From positions 1,096,471 to 1,160,470 of the forward strand of contig BCJC01000005.1 in assembly GCA_001600175.1 (NCBI GenBank): a DNA stretch of 64,000 nt, in the 5' to 3' direction. Under the pieces are notes generated by a model. It worked only from the letters and a program-made list of their open reading frames with translations. It ran no database searches and had not been told where the DNA came from. Each line of letters begins with the position of its first letter. Positions within the stretch are counted from its first letter, which is position 1. The DNA is from Erythrobasidium yunnanense. Lineage: Eukaryota; Basidiomycota; Cystobasidiomycetes; Erythrobasidiales; Erythrobasidiaceae. This document shows, in pieces, positions 32,861-45,377 of the stretch. The translations under genes were made by a program, and so were the position numbers.

Positions 32861-34789
32861 ATGAAGACCTACAATACCCTTCTCTGTGCCGGCTTGGCCT
32901 TCGCTACCGTCTCGCAAGTCGTGGCATACCCTCTGCAAGAAGTTGCTCGCAGCGTCAGTAGCAAGACGTCAGTATCAATACCTTTCCAGCAGAAACCTCG
33001 CATGCCAAAGAGCTCCTTGCGAAAGCGTCAAGATACCAACCCGAACGACGATCAGACTATCCTTGGCAACGAGAATGATGTCCGTTACATTGCATCAATA
33101 GTAATTGCTGGAGAACCTCTTGATGTGAGTTGGTCATGCGAGCTTCGCGAAGTCTGCCTAAATCTGACGTGTATGCATCTCCATCTGTTAGGTCGTAATT
33201 GATTCGGGTGCGCTACAATCGTCAGTATGTGCTGAATGCGCCTTGCTTACCGAGAGTCTGTTCTTCAGGAAGTACGGATACATTCGTCTTCTCGGTGCAG
33301 CCCGACGGCTTGCAAAACATCCCCACCTCCGAACTACCACCCCTCTTCGACAATGCCACAGCTGTGAACGTTATTGACACTGGCTTGACCTACAACGCGA
33401 GCTACGGAGGCGGTAACGGAATCACTTCCACCCTGTACGTCCGAAGCGCTTCAGGGAGTGTGCTTTTATACTGACTTGAGGGGACGTAACAGTGGTGCTA
33501 TACAGCTTGCACCTGTCTCAATCAATGGCACCGATCTTCAAGCCAACAACCTGACCTTCGCCAACCTGTACAGCTCAAGCTCCCCTACCGGCGCGAGTGG
33601 TTTGCTAGGCTTGGGCTTCCCATTCAATGGTAGGTGTAGCATACTTAGGTTTAGCTTATCTAATTATCTATGTAGGTGCCATCTACCTGACCATCCTGGA
33701 AGCTTTCGAGGCAGCGAACCAACCACTTACAACCGAGGAGACGCAGCGATTCTTCCCCTTAGTCCCGCTTCTCGAGTACCAAGGAAAGATCGATCAGGCT
33801 CTGTTCAGCATAGTCGTAGATCGACTGGACTCAACTGCGCCGCTTACGGCAGACAACCAGTTCGACACAGTCTTCAGCAACGGAACTCTTACCTTCGGTG
33901 GTTATCCTGATGGCTACCAGTGCGTCGTTCTTCGCATCGATTCTTCATCGTTGCTGACACTCGTACACTAGGCAAAGCGACTTCGCCTTCTCATCTGTCC
34001 CCGTTGTGCAGTTCAACGAGCGTGGTCAATCCATCGGCCTGCCTTCCTCGACCGGGAATAGATGGACTCTGCCGCTTGAGGCTATTTACTTCAACGGCCA
34101 GCAGCTCACCAATACGACCGCGCAGACGGACTACTACACCGATGGTGAAGTGTACTATGCGTTGATCGGTGAGCTACTTCGATATCGGTCATGATACCAT
34201 GAGATTGACTCAGTCTGTACAGATACCGGTAACCCTTCCATGTCTTTCCCTACGGATATCATGGACCAGATCATTCCTTCTGGAGCATGGGCCGGAAATC
34301 CCAACGTAAGCTTGTCGTTCTGCCAGGACTTGAGTAGCCAGCTGATGCGCACGGACTCGCAGAATCGAGTTATTGATTGCAATACACAGTTCAACCTCAC
34401 TCTTCAATTTGCGTAAGTCTTTTCGAGCGCAAATGTGTCAGGCGTATACTGACCTTTCTGCATTGAAGCGGCCAGCAATTCCCGCTCAGCACGCAAGATC
34501 TGCTCGTGCCCTCATACCTCGTAGGTCTATCTCGCTACGTATATCTTTCGCTCACTGACCCCTTAGCGTAGGCCGTCGATTCTCTAGGCTACGGAGGCTT
34601 CGCACAGGATCAATGCCAGTTCCAAGCTCAGCCATCTCCACCTACGCCCGATGAGATCGGACCTGGAACTTCAATCACCTACCAGCTTGGCGATCCTTTC
34701 CTTAGAAATGTAGCTGCTGTCTTTAACTATGGAAACATCCTCAATTCTCTGCAAACGCCGCCAACAATTGGACTGGCTGCTAGAAAATA
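32861..34789 (+). CDS. Secreted pepsin-like aspartic protease
   Basis: This gene has about seven to eight short introns. It begins MKTYNTLLCAGLAFATVSQV, a signal peptide, then a propeptide ending at a Kex2-type KR site (SLRKRQDTNP). The first catalytic motif is assembled across an intron as VIDSGSTDTFVFS. The second is DTGNPSMSFP. Between them lie GASGLLGLGFP and SNGTLTFGGYPDG, typical of A1 proteases. The C-terminus reads QLGDPFLRNVAAVFNYG, matching the usual LGDxFLRxxYxVFD block. It should be secreted and cut proteins at acidic pH, either for nutrition or interaction. No GPI tail is visible. Confidence 0.92.
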
Positions 34790-35145
34790 GGCTAGATTAG
34801 AGAGTAAAGAGAGACTATGATAATATAACCCCCTCGTCCTATTGCGGGTAGACACGGACATTCTGTAGCATTTCCTTGCAAATTTTCCCTCTGAAATTCT
34901 GAAACAAGCACATGACCGAACGTTGCCGCAAGGACGAGCACAGCGGTTGAAGGAAAGGATGCTTAGCATTGCAGCTTACGCATAAAACGCGCGAAATGTA
35001 AACGAAGGTGAAGCAACTATTATAATCGACAACAAGGTGTATCGAAAGGTAGAAAGATGTAGCGGAACCAGTCCAGTGTCCCAATTTAGTTTGGTGTGCC
35101 CTTGCGCAGGCGCCAGAATTGCAGTTTCTTTCGTCCTCGGCATCT
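34790..35145. other. 3' intergenic region between convergent genes
   Basis: This lies between the protease and the bestrophin-like gene, whose 3' ends face each other. No gene is visible. Confidence 0.4.
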
Positions 35146-37200
35146 TTAGACCATCTGTTCTCGCTTGACGGTAGGAAGATAGTTCATCTCCGAAGAAGAA
35201 TATTCACGAGATTTCCTCAGCATATGAGCTTCGGTGAATGATCTATTGACTGTAGCATCGCTAACATGTCTGAAAGCAGACTCGATGTCTTCGACTGTGA
35301 CCTCATCGTCCAGCAGCTCGGTAGCGGATCGGACGTCATTCGGTGCGAGAGGCTCGTTGTATGGCGTGAAGAAGAACTCTTCGGGAGTCAAGACGGGTTG
35401 GGCGACTAACTCCCGTAGCTCTTTACGGATGACATTGCAGAAGAAAGCAAGATCGAGATCGCTGTGAGTGAATGTATGTAGGTCAATACAATGTAGAGAA
35501 AGTAGGAGTCGGACTTTTGGCGTACCTGGCATCATAGCCAAGAGGCTGCTCGATATCATCTGCAATCTGCAGGAAACCAGTGAAGATGAAGCTTGCGATG
35601 CAGACGGCTGCAAGCGAGCAGTGTAATATATTAGCCCAGAAGCAAGCCCGATTGACTGCTTAGCTCACCCGGAATAGTAAGCCAGCCGAGCGTATCGAGG
35701 ACTTGGAAAGGCAGAGCCAACATGTAGATATAAGCCGCGTGCTTCAAGTGGATCGCGTAAACGAATGGGAGAGGTGTAGTGAGGACACGTTCAAGGCCAG
35801 AAAGTGCATCGGCCAGGGCAGTGTTTGCATTCAGGAATTGGGCAGCTGTCGTTCCATCGATAGTCTTGCGTCGCTGCAAGGTCGATATCCAATTGCTGAG
35901 ATGCATGTTGAGCTCAACAGGTATGTTCTGCCCGCTGTACACCTCCTTTTTGTGTGTCTTTTTCCTGAGCTTTTCCTTGTTGGCTGCATCCTCATCGAAG
36001 AACTGAACCATGTGCTTGCGACCGAACTTGAAGGCACTCCTGAACAGGCCTAGGACAGGGAAATAGTCGACGATATCGATCTTAGGCGGATTGTGAGCAG
36101 GCAGAAGCTTCTTGTCTGGGTTACGTGGTCCGTAGACTGGTTTGTCGACGGAGGAGAAGGTAGCGTCTGTCTCTTGACGCTTGACGGAGCCGCGGAAACG
36201 TGTTTGTTGGGAGGAGCTAGCGGAAGCGTCTAGCACTTCGATTGATTCCTCTGCCTTTTCTGTCCCGCCGCTGAGCATTACTGATGAGCCAACAGAGCGC
36301 GCTAAGGATGGCATATCGTCTCTTCGGATGGGTGTATTGTTGGGTAGCTGATACTTTGGCAGAAAGCAGATCAACGAGTATAGATCCTCGTAGTGTATGC
36401 CAGTTTCGCCGCGGAGATAGTGCTTTGTAGCGACTGCATATGCTTCGAGTAGGTTCAAGATCGTCTACAGACGCAAGCATCGTATAAGCGTTTGATCTTG
36501 ACAAGCTTGGAGAAGTCCGACTCGCACCTTTTTCTCGAGCAATGCTTTGGCAGCTTCTGCCTCCTTTGTCTCTTCTTCTGGCTTCTCTGTCAACTGGTTT
36601 GGCGCGTGGAACCAAGTTAGTCTAGCAAAGGTTCGTGTAGATGACTGGATCTGCTGCCAGAGGCGTCGGCCTTCGATGTAGCGCTCGTACTGGCGACAAC
36701 ACATTAGTGTATATCCGAATATCAAGAGTATAAGCTCCTACTTACTGCAGAGGAAGTACGGTAGCTGATGCAGAAACCTGAACGCGGGAATGAGCGAGAG
36801 TTTTCGCAGGGATTGACTGGGATGGACTACGTACCCAATACAGTACCAAGAACCGTAAGCATAGTCGGAGGGATAGTGGGATTGGCATGAGGCAGGTATT
36901 CCCTAACGCAAATTAGGACTATGGCGATAGAGGTGAAGAAGAGCATGGATGGCCAGATCTTCCAAAGGATAGTGAACTTGACATGCTGGATGATGGAAGG
37001 ATTGTCATCTGCAATATGTCAAACATCGTAGAGGGATGGTCAAATAATTTGTCAGGGAGCGCGCCGGTCGAGCTTGAAGTCGGAAACAGCCTACAGGGAT
37101 CGATATGGATGAAGCTGCCTGCGCCTTCTGCCGAGACGTTGTTGTTGTTCTTGCAGGGTGACATACTGCGCTTATTCTGCAGTTCTGGGGAACGAGGCAA
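35146..37200 (-). CDS. Bestrophin-like (RFP-TM/UPF0187) anion channel
   Basis: This minus-strand multi-exon gene has an N-terminus reading MSPCKNNNNVSAEGAG...HIDPYDNPSIIQHVKFTI, joined by a phase-1 intron with a GTAGGC donor. Hydrophobic segments follow: ILWKIWPSMLFFTSIAIVLI, then the family-defining SSAYERYIEGRRLWQQI, LNLLEAYAVATKHYLRGE, FVYAIHLKHAAYIYMLALPF, and near the C-terminus CIASFIFTGFLQIADDIEQP before DLDLAFFCNVIRKEL. The sequence order matches fungal bestrophin-family proteins, which form anion channels. ATG 37200 (MPRSPEL) or ATG 37164 (MSPCKN) could be the start. Location (plasma, vacuolar or mitochondrial membrane) is not readable. Confidence 0.85.
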
Positions 37201-37955
37201 TTGGGATTATAGGATTACTGGCCAGCAGTAGCGATGGTGGTAGCGATTCAGTCGATGTGAGGACAAGAGCAGAGCAGAAGCAGAGGCAAGAGGCAGAAAT
37301 TTCGGGGATGGCACAAGCAGAAGCGAAGGCAACGAGGTCAGTGCACGCGCGATGCCGTCAAGCAACGCGCACAACGGTCATTGTTTGGACAGGGCGCGAC
37401 GCGTAACAAGCAGATACTGCATAGAATGAACGATGCTTTGCTAAAGAAATGGAAGTATGGTACAACGATAAGAAAGCGAGCGTGCAGGACGAAGACAGCA
37501 TGAAAGAGGAAGCGTCCGTCCCAAGATAAGATCTAGCAGATCAAGAAGAGGTAGATGATATGCTACGTATGGCATTAAGTGTAGAAAGCTATAAACAAGC
37601 AAGCGAATGAAAAGCTAAAGGACCGGGAGCAGGGAAGCATGATCGGAGGAAAGGACATAGACTGCGAGAGCGTGGTCGTTAATGTAGTCATAATCGTAAT
37701 GATGTGTTCGTAGTGTTGAGACTGCACTGAAAGACTGCCAATTGGGAAAAGCCAAAAGGAAAGCTGAAATTACTACCGGGCGTAGCGAAATGGTCGTAAG
37801 AAGGTGCGTGATAACTGATTCGTATTATTGATGTCCATCGGAGTGCCATGAGAGTAGTTGTGAAAGAGAAATTGAGAAAAGCCAGAAACAGCCAATTACC
37901 CAAACGTCGGGAATCCTTCCTCGTCTCAGAAAACGCAGGTTTGCGCAGAGTGTCC
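37201..37955. other. Intergenic region, no gene seen
   Basis: About 750 bases upstream of the bestrophin-like gene and downstream of the 888-residue Ser-rich gene. AG-rich and low in coding signal. Confidence 0.4.
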
Positions 37956-40683
37956 TTAAAGCGGTACACCATCGTCATACTCGCTCGAAGCGTCCGAAAT
38001 GACGATAGTGGGCAGAATCATCGATCTGCTCTGTCCCGGCTGATATGCCCGCCCACCATTCCTCCCATCTCTACTGTTCACAGTATACGCAAATTCACCG
38101 CTCCTTCCTCGACTATGGTTCTGGAGCTGGTCGGGGTGGTAGATCGATTCACTCCGGATCTGTCGGCGGGATGGATGTCGAGAGCCGGCCGTGTTGTTGC
38201 CGTTCTTGCGAGGTGAGTGAGAAGGACGATGGTGAGCTTGAGGTTGAGATTGGGTTGACACAGATGGAGCCTTGGGCGTCTTTGAGATGGGTCGGGGAGG
38301 GGAAGACGGTTCTGCCCATCCTGTAGCGGCTCCAAAGAAGCCTTTGATCGTCCCCGAGAAAGACGAGATGGAGCTCTTCTTGACTATCGTAGCAGCTGGC
38401 GCTTGTACGATATTCTCCTTCTTCTTTCCCTCCACTCCTCCTATCGTAGCGGAAGCGTCCTTCTTGGGAACAGGCAGTGGGTTTCTGTGGAAGGACGATA
38501 ATTGTCCTAATGCTTTCCTGCCCGCCGGAGTCTGTTGTATGACCTGTTGTTTTGCTCTATTGTTGTTCACTTCCACATCCCTTCCTTTGCTCAATATGCA
38601 CTCGAGCGATTCTTTCGCTTTCAACTTCGGACGACGGACTTGCTGTTGCTGCTGTTGAGAGGAAGGAGGGGTATTTTCGTCATTTGCAAGGTTGTTCTGG
38701 TGGATAGTCCGGCGGAGAGAAGTGCTCTTCTTGCGAGGAGGCGTCCATAATCCCATATCATCTTCCAGGTCATCGAGTATAGAAGGCGCTTTTACACCTC
38801 TAGATCGCTGAGGTGACGCAGAAGAAGATGAAGATATGCCCTTCACTACCCTCGTCTCTCCAATTGGGCTGTCCCTCGGATTTCTATGCGCTACGTTTCT
38901 AGGGTATTCTCCCTTCTTAGGCGTAGAACTCGCTCCACTCGACGCACTACTCGTATTCGAGCTTTTCGTACTTCTTGGAACAGGTGCCCTCGGCATCGGT
39001 CTAGACGAAGGCAGCGAAGGCATCGGGGGAGGTGTAGCTTCCCTAACAGGCTGAGCGACGACTATGTCCTGTGTGCTTAGGACAGGCGAAGCTGCCAGTC
39101 TTAGACTATGTAGAGATTTCGCTTTCCTCAACAGTTTAGGCTGTGAGCCTGCTGCAGAAGAGGAGGAGGATGTCGTATTCGTAGTCGTGGTTGTGGTCGT
39201 GGTGGTGCGCGTTGCTGCTTTCGCTGGCTTCGCGATAGGATCGGCTAGGTTGATGGCTGTGATGGGTGATATAGGCACTTCTTCGCATTCTACTGGTGAG
39301 GCGGAGGAAGAAGCTCGTGGAAGAGCTATCACGGTACTTGGCGATGCGGGAGGAGTAGGCGAGTCCGTTCCAGCACTACTGGTTGTCCTGATCGATTCCT
39401 CCGACGTCGTATTACTGAATATATCAGCCAGCGAAGGCCTTTTATCCTTCACAGGTGCTGCCTTCGGTGCCGGCGCGACTTCTTTGGCCGGTGATCCTTC
39501 TTCTCTCAGCAGAGATTCCGCAGTCCGCTCTTCAGTATCTTGACCTTCCTCTTTATGCTCAAAAGAAAGCATGGATCCATCATCTTGCGCCGTTCTGGCC
39601 GTATGGAAGATATACGCTTTTCCACTTCCTCCATTCTTACTCTTAGGCGACGTAGACGGCGTCTCTATCTGTATAGACTCGATCGTAGAGTCCATCGACG
39701 TTCTTACAAATCCACTTCTTGAAGACGTATACGAGGAGGAAGTCGAGGCTGACGAGGATGAACAAGAGGAAACCTCGACGCTCGCTGCGGCCGCTTTTAT
39801 CCATCGACTGACAGTCTGCTCTTTGTCTTTCTCGAATGAAAGATCAGCAGCGGTTGTCTCGTCTGAATCACTACTACTTCCGCTCTGAGCGGGCGAGGGA
39901 GGTGCAACATTCGCTTGAGATGCTGTATCTTGGGGCGGGCCAGAAAAAGGAGTGAATGTGATGCTGCCATTCCATATTGAAGATACCAGGCCGCTGAGCG
40001 AGAGGATGGATGATTTCGCACGGAGTGATGAAGTCGGGAGCTGAACAGGAGCAGAAGGAGGTCCTCCATTCCTAGGTTTTGGCGTGTCGCTTGTATTGAT
40101 AGTAGTGACGAGCTTGTGCGACTCTGGAGTCATCACTCTGCATTCTCCTCCTCTGAAGCCTTTCCTCGCGAGAAGCTGGGTCAACAAGGGCGGTCATCAG
40201 CGTGATCCTACTCAAAGATTTGACGATGTATCGCACCTGCTCCAAGCTTGCATACTGACCCTGCATGTCCTCCTCCTCTGTCTCTGTCTCTCCTTCCACC
40301 TGCTCACTCTCCTCGCTGTTGCTCGACCAGTCTATACTGATCTCGCTGTTGCTCGATATCGGCCTAGGTCTCGGTCTTCTCCTCTCTGAATCCCTCGACA
40401 GGTCTGCTGGATACCCTATGATACTTCTATTCACAATCACTGCCTTCTTTGGCGTTGTGATTCCAGTTCCAATTCCAGCCAGCCCGGTAAACACGTCGTT
40501 GTTGTTTTCATGTTGATTGTGATTTGGACGGGCTATGGGGTAGGAGTGGTCGGTGTATCGCTGCATTGTTTCTGCAAATGTAGGTGGTGATGCTGCTTCC
40601 TCTCGCAGAGTGAGCGAGCTCATGGACCGTACGCCGCGCAGACCTCGAGGACGAGCTGGGAATGGGCCGGTCGCTGCAGCCAT
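37956..40683 (-). CDS. Large Ser/Thr-rich disordered protein (888 residues)
   Basis: Two exons, 37956-40175 and 40237-40683 (complement), are joined by a 61-nt intron, GTGCGA..CCCAG. The start is MAAATGPFPARPRGLRGVRS. An N-terminal acidic block (EQVEGETETEEEDMQGQYA) and a short structured stretch, EQLLARKGFRGGECRVMTPE, precede long Ser-rich regions. These include a run of Thr-Thr (RTTTTTTTTNTTSSSSS), poly-Gln before VRRPKLKAKESLECIL, and a Pro/Ser/His-rich C-terminus ending SDASSEYDDGVPL. SP/TP sites are frequent. I do not recognise a family. Its start faces that of the next gene about 700 bp away. Confidence 0.72.
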
Positions 40684-41380
40684 GCTGGTCGTTCTCTGAT
40701 TTCTAGTTTGTTGTACGATGCTTCATGATGGATATGCGAGGTTGCTCAATGCATACAACGTCCTTCTCTTCGTTCTTCCTGCTCTCGACTTCTTCTTAGG
40801 TCACGTGCCCGCTCATGCCATGCGCTGTACATGTCAGCCAAACAACAATTACAACAACTGTTGCAAGGTACAAGAGCCTGGACGGTTGGTATACCTGGCA
40901 GTAGAGTCTGCTAAGAAGCTATTGTGAACTTGCTTGTGCTGTCCTATGGTAGCCTAGCTGCAGCGAGATCCAAGCTTTTTCAGTCTGTTCTTTGGAAAAT
41001 GGTTCACATCCAATCAGACTTTTGAAACATATCTGCTGCATGCCTGTCGAAGCGAAGCTTCCTGTGAACAAGCTTGTCCTCAGGCTTTTGGCTTGTGCGC
41101 TGTCAGGTCTGTCACTCGAAGCCTAAAACTGGGGGTCCAAGCTGTCGAGCTCCAAGAAAGCGGGGAAGAGAGGGAGGAGGATTTGCATGTCATTTCGCAC
41201 AATACATCGCTTTGCTTTATCCTGACTCATTGCTTTGCTTCGTCTGCAAACGAACCAGGACGGCCTTGGGCCGGGCAGAGTGACGACGAGAAGGTGAAGG
41301 AACGGAGTCCAAGTGACGCCGAAACGAGACGCACGTTGCAGCATACACCTTGTCTCTGTATCAACTATCATCAACAAGTA
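40684..41380. promoter_or_regulatory. Shared divergent promoter region of two Ser-rich genes
   Basis: About 700 bases between the two start codons. It contains CT-rich stretches and GGTCACGTG around 40800 (an E-box-like CACGTG), but no gene. Co-regulation of the two flanking genes is inference from the head-to-head layout. Confidence 0.35.
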
Positions 41381-43899
41381 TGGCCCAGCCTGAGCTTCGT
41401 CGACGAGTGAGTGATGGTACAGCATGAATTCGGCCATTGCTTGATCTCACAGCATCACTTTGATCCTCCAGCTCTCGATGTCGTCCGACGTGCAGTGGAC
41501 CAACAGAGGACGTACTATCACATCATCTGGCTATGCATTGAGTCCCACATCAGCCAACACGGGCGAACTGGACACAGTGGATCCACCAACGACATCTCCT
41601 CCTACAAGTCCGGGCAGCTCAAACGGATCAGTTCATACTCGACAATTGAATGCTTCGTCCATCTTTGCACGTCTAGGACTCGCAGATCCATCCTCTTTGC
41701 CAATACCAGCGGGACCAGCCCGATCAGGCTCGTCATCCTCGTCCTCCTCATCCACTTTGCATGGTGTTCGCGGGCTGTCATCATTTGAAGGCTTGAAAGT
41801 AGGAGACGACATTACCCCTACCGTCAACGGCGGGAAAGAGGCTACTTCATACATGGATGCCTCGAATTCAGATCATCATCTTGGACGCGCCTCCGCAGAC
41901 AATGAGACGCCTACGAAAATGATGCCTATCGAAGCGGACATCCTACTTCCATTCGCGGACAGGCCATCAGAAGTGAGGGAACTGCTAGAGGACACAGAGC
42001 GGAATCGAGGGTTATATGAGTTGTTGAAGGAGACTTTTACAGTCAGATCTGCGAATAACACAAGTATGAACCTTACGACTGCTGTCACTGAGCTGTCGGC
42101 GTCTCCGCCTTCTTCGCCATCAGTCAGTCCGGCGCCTGAAGAGGGTACGACAAGCGAGAGTAGCAGTACTGCTCTTCCTGCAAAGACACTAAACCTGCTC
42201 CGCTCACAAGAGCACAAGCGCCAGGATTCAACGAGCACAGTAACGCCCACCACACTCACCGGCGAATTTCATCCCTCTTCCTCGTCGTCATCCAAAAGAT
42301 GGGACTTCTCCGACCTTCAATCACATCTTCAGATCCCGCGCAGTGTACTATGCGACCAAGACTGGATCGACATCCTGAAAGCGAACGTATATGCGCGCAG
42401 TCTGTTATTGTGGGAAAGACTGAGAGCATGTCTGGGAGTAGACGTGGATGATGAGCAGGGTGGAGATCGCTACGAGCCTTTATCGAGCGATATAGAGCCG
42501 CCTGGAATGGAAGGTGTGGGACAAATGAGCAGATCAGCTTCGTCGAATAGTAATCTGGACCTATTGCTATCTCCTCGAGCTATACTCTCAAGGATGGCCT
42601 CATCAAACTCCAGCACAAACAATACGAGCGATAACCCGCCAATGTCGGCACTCTCCTCCGTCTTTTCCTCCTCTTTCGATACAAACGCATTCCTCCCATC
42701 TCCAAGCGGCTTTTCAGCAAATAACAACCTCAATGCATTCTCTTTCTCCTCTCCTCAAAAAGGATCATCTTCGACACAGCCAATGAGTATCCCGAACGCC
42801 TCTTACGCATCCCCTTCCCGCTCTCCGAACTTCAGTCTGAAAGAACTCGAAAGCCCTTCTTCTCCATCCGTACCTGTGTCGCGCTCACCCGTCACGTCCA
42901 CGAGCACAAGTATGGCTGCTGCTGCGAGGAATCATAGGAGATCACCCTCTGGAGGTTCGTCGTTCAGGAAAGCATTTGCTATGTCTAGTATAAACGAGGA
43001 TTCTCCACTGGACAATTTCGAATCGCGAGATACTCCTCTTACGCCATCAGCGGGCAGTGGGAGCAAGACACCTGAGAATGAACTGCAGCAGCAGGCGAGC
43101 GTGAATGATACGGTCAGGAATGATGGAAAAGTCGACTTGGGGAGTCTGTTGAGGCTGAAAGGGTTCGGAGTGGGAGATGTGGCTCCTCCCCCTTTGAGCT
43201 CTACAAATTCTTCCGTTCCCCCCTTCAGTCCACAACTAGCTTCTTCTACGGCTCCTTCTTCATCGTACGGAGCTACGAACGCAGCTGCTCCGGGTCACTT
43301 ACCTCCTCCCACACCTTTATCGCCTACAATGTCAATGTCGCGATCCTTCTCCGCTTCCTCTCTATCTGGGAGTGGTATTCCACGCTCACCGAACTTCTCT
43401 ACCTCGCCCTTTGTACCATCTACCTCTTCCTCTTCAGCACTAGGTCTGAAACTAGCCAATCCCACTCCTATCGCTGGCTCTCAGTCAAGTAATAGCAGTA
43501 GTGCAGCTAATAGCCCTACGAAGAGCATGCAGAAATATAGAGATAGCAGGAGGGATTCATACGATGAATATATAAGTGTGTTTGGAGGGAGCGAGGAAGA
43601 ACGATCAGTCAGTGGAGCGAGTGTACAGAGCAGAGGCCAGGGTCCACATGTGCGTCTCAGTCTTTCACTTATTCTCACTCGTCTATTGCTAAGCATGCTG
43701 ATTGATGTGATTGACAACGCAGATGCGCTTCTCGTTCGGCTCGCAGGACGCAGCTACGCCTGCGCTCAACGGACCGAGAGGAGGTAGTGGATTCGCGCTT
43801 GCAGGCTTACAGAGTGCGGGCCGCAAGAACCCAGCTTCGGCGAGGGTAGTCGCTGTTAAGGAGAGTGGGAGTGGGAACTCGACGCCTAAAGCTCGCTAG
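41381..43899 (+). CDS. Large Ser-rich disordered protein (793 residues)
   Basis: Exons 41381-41407, 41472-43649 and 43723-43899 join in frame. The first is nine codons (MAQPELRRR). The N-terminal third is Ser/Thr/Pro-rich. The only folded-looking parts are LPFADRPSEVRELLEDTERN with GLYELLKETF, and RWDFSDLQSHLQIPRSVLCD with WIDILKANVYARSLLLWERL. The rest is dominated by Ser runs and SP motifs (SPSGGSSFRKAFAM, RSFSASSLSGSGIPRSPNF), ending in a basic RKNPASARVVAVKESGSG. No family is recognised. The helical parts could be a protein-binding module, but this is unsupported. Confidence 0.72.
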
Positions 43900-44158
43900 A
43901 CGACTGGCAGCCAGAATGACGAACAAGGAAGATGAGGAATAAGTATCAGGGGAAGTACCGTGTAGCAACAAGGAGGAAGTATCAGTGAGCTGTCGGGACG
44001 TTTAGCCCAGAATCCAGTTCAGGAAACACAGAGTTTAAGTTCTTTCTTCGTTGTAGCTATAATCATCTTTCGCTCGACGCTCTCTGCTATACACGCGTTC
44101 GCTATTATGCTCTGATTCGCCTTCTTTGTAGCTCTATCTCCGCTCAACCTTGGCTATC

Positions 44159-45009
44159 ATGGCTTCGTATGGCTCCATGCCGCAAGCTGTGACTGACCGT
44201 CTTGTCTCCATCCACGCGAAGTTGTTACAACTAGTTGAATCACTGGCCGAGTTTCAGACTCAAATCGAATACGGCGGAAATCAAGGCATGATGGGATGGT
44301 GAACATGACCTCAAGCATTGTAACAGCCAGTATATCTGATCCTACAATGACATTCAGGCAGGATATACTCAACAAATACTCACTGTTAACATCCTATACA
44401 CACTCGGTATTCGACCTGCTCGTCACTCCCCCTACGCTTGCGAAAACGGTAGAAGAACATAAAGCAAGTCTCGGCGTAGAGAAGGCTGCATACAAGACGA
44501 GAGAAGAACAACGCGTGCTGGCGCAACAGGAAACCGAAGCATGGAAGAGAGCTCTCTCGCAGTGTCTCGTGCATCCTGCAAAGGGCGTAGAGCCAGACAA
44601 GGAGTTTATCGTCGGTGTACTGCTCAGAACAAAGCAGGTGCGTGCAACACGATTCTTGTTCGAGAGCAACTCGCTAACGCTGAAAGTACAGGTACCCGAA
44701 GTAGAAGCCCTCGAAGCAGACCTTCTAGCAAGCGTACCTTCTACGAACGCACCTGAAGCACTCTACAAGCAACTCATAGCGCACGACAAGCTCGTAGACG
44801 GCGCGCTCGAAGCATGTCGCCGAATGAAAGACAGTGTCGACGATCGCGAGTTCCACTGGAAAGCGAGAATCACCGGAGATGATGACGAGGAAGACGAGGA
44901 TGAAGATGAGATGAACGTTGATAAGAAGAAGAACAAGCAAGACGCGGAACCCAAATACACGACTGTCGACCTGGGACGATTCATGAGAGAAGGCATTCTG
45001 GGACGATGA
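44159..45009 (+). CDS. MED8: Mediator complex subunit 8-like protein
   Basis: Three exons (44159-44298, 44358-44637, 44692-45009) give 245 residues. The N-terminal part has coiled-coil character: LVSIHAKLLQLVESLAEFQT, then WQDILNKYSLLTSYTHSVFD. A central helix (KTREEQRVLAQQETEAW) leads to FIVGVLLRTKQVPEVEALEA, which resembles the LLRTKxxPEVE signature of fungal Med8. The tail has an acidic run (DDDEEDEDEDE) and ends YTTVDLGRFMREGILGR. Med8 belongs to the Mediator head module, contacting RNA polymerase II and TBP at promoters. The family call rests mainly on that motif and the coiled-coil layout. Confidence 0.65.
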
Positions 45010-45377
45010 TACATGGGCAGACATGGGTTTACAATTACATGTCTCTACATATGTTTTCTGAGCTACGACAACTTAGCTAGCTAGCTGGTTCTGCATCGGA
45101 TCTTAGCAGGAGGACTCTCAGCAGCGCTTCTGGCCAAATATCCCGGTCTTCGGGCAGGTCTACCGATCGCAGGTGCAGCCCGTCATACAGTACCGGGGCA
45201 CATGGCCTGCTACAAGGCGTGCGTACCTGCCCGATACCTCGATCATTGCGATGCAGGCCGGCTGGCAAACAGACACCGCCCTGACCAAGCAAACGCTTTC
45301 TAAAAGCCATCACCTACACTGCTCTTCTAGCTTCTCTACTTCTTGCGTCTCTGCATCCGGCCTCCGAACAAGCAAAG
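45010..45377. other. Promoter side of the Cys-rich secreted gene
   Basis: No gene is visible; this is the upstream region of the Cys-rich secreted protein. Confidence 0.35.

Noticed and set aside
32383-32961. 192-codon plus-strand open frame with a hydrophobic N-terminus before the protease
   Set aside because: It starts at GTG, not ATG, overlaps the protease start in another frame, and has no protein-like composition past the first 30 residues.
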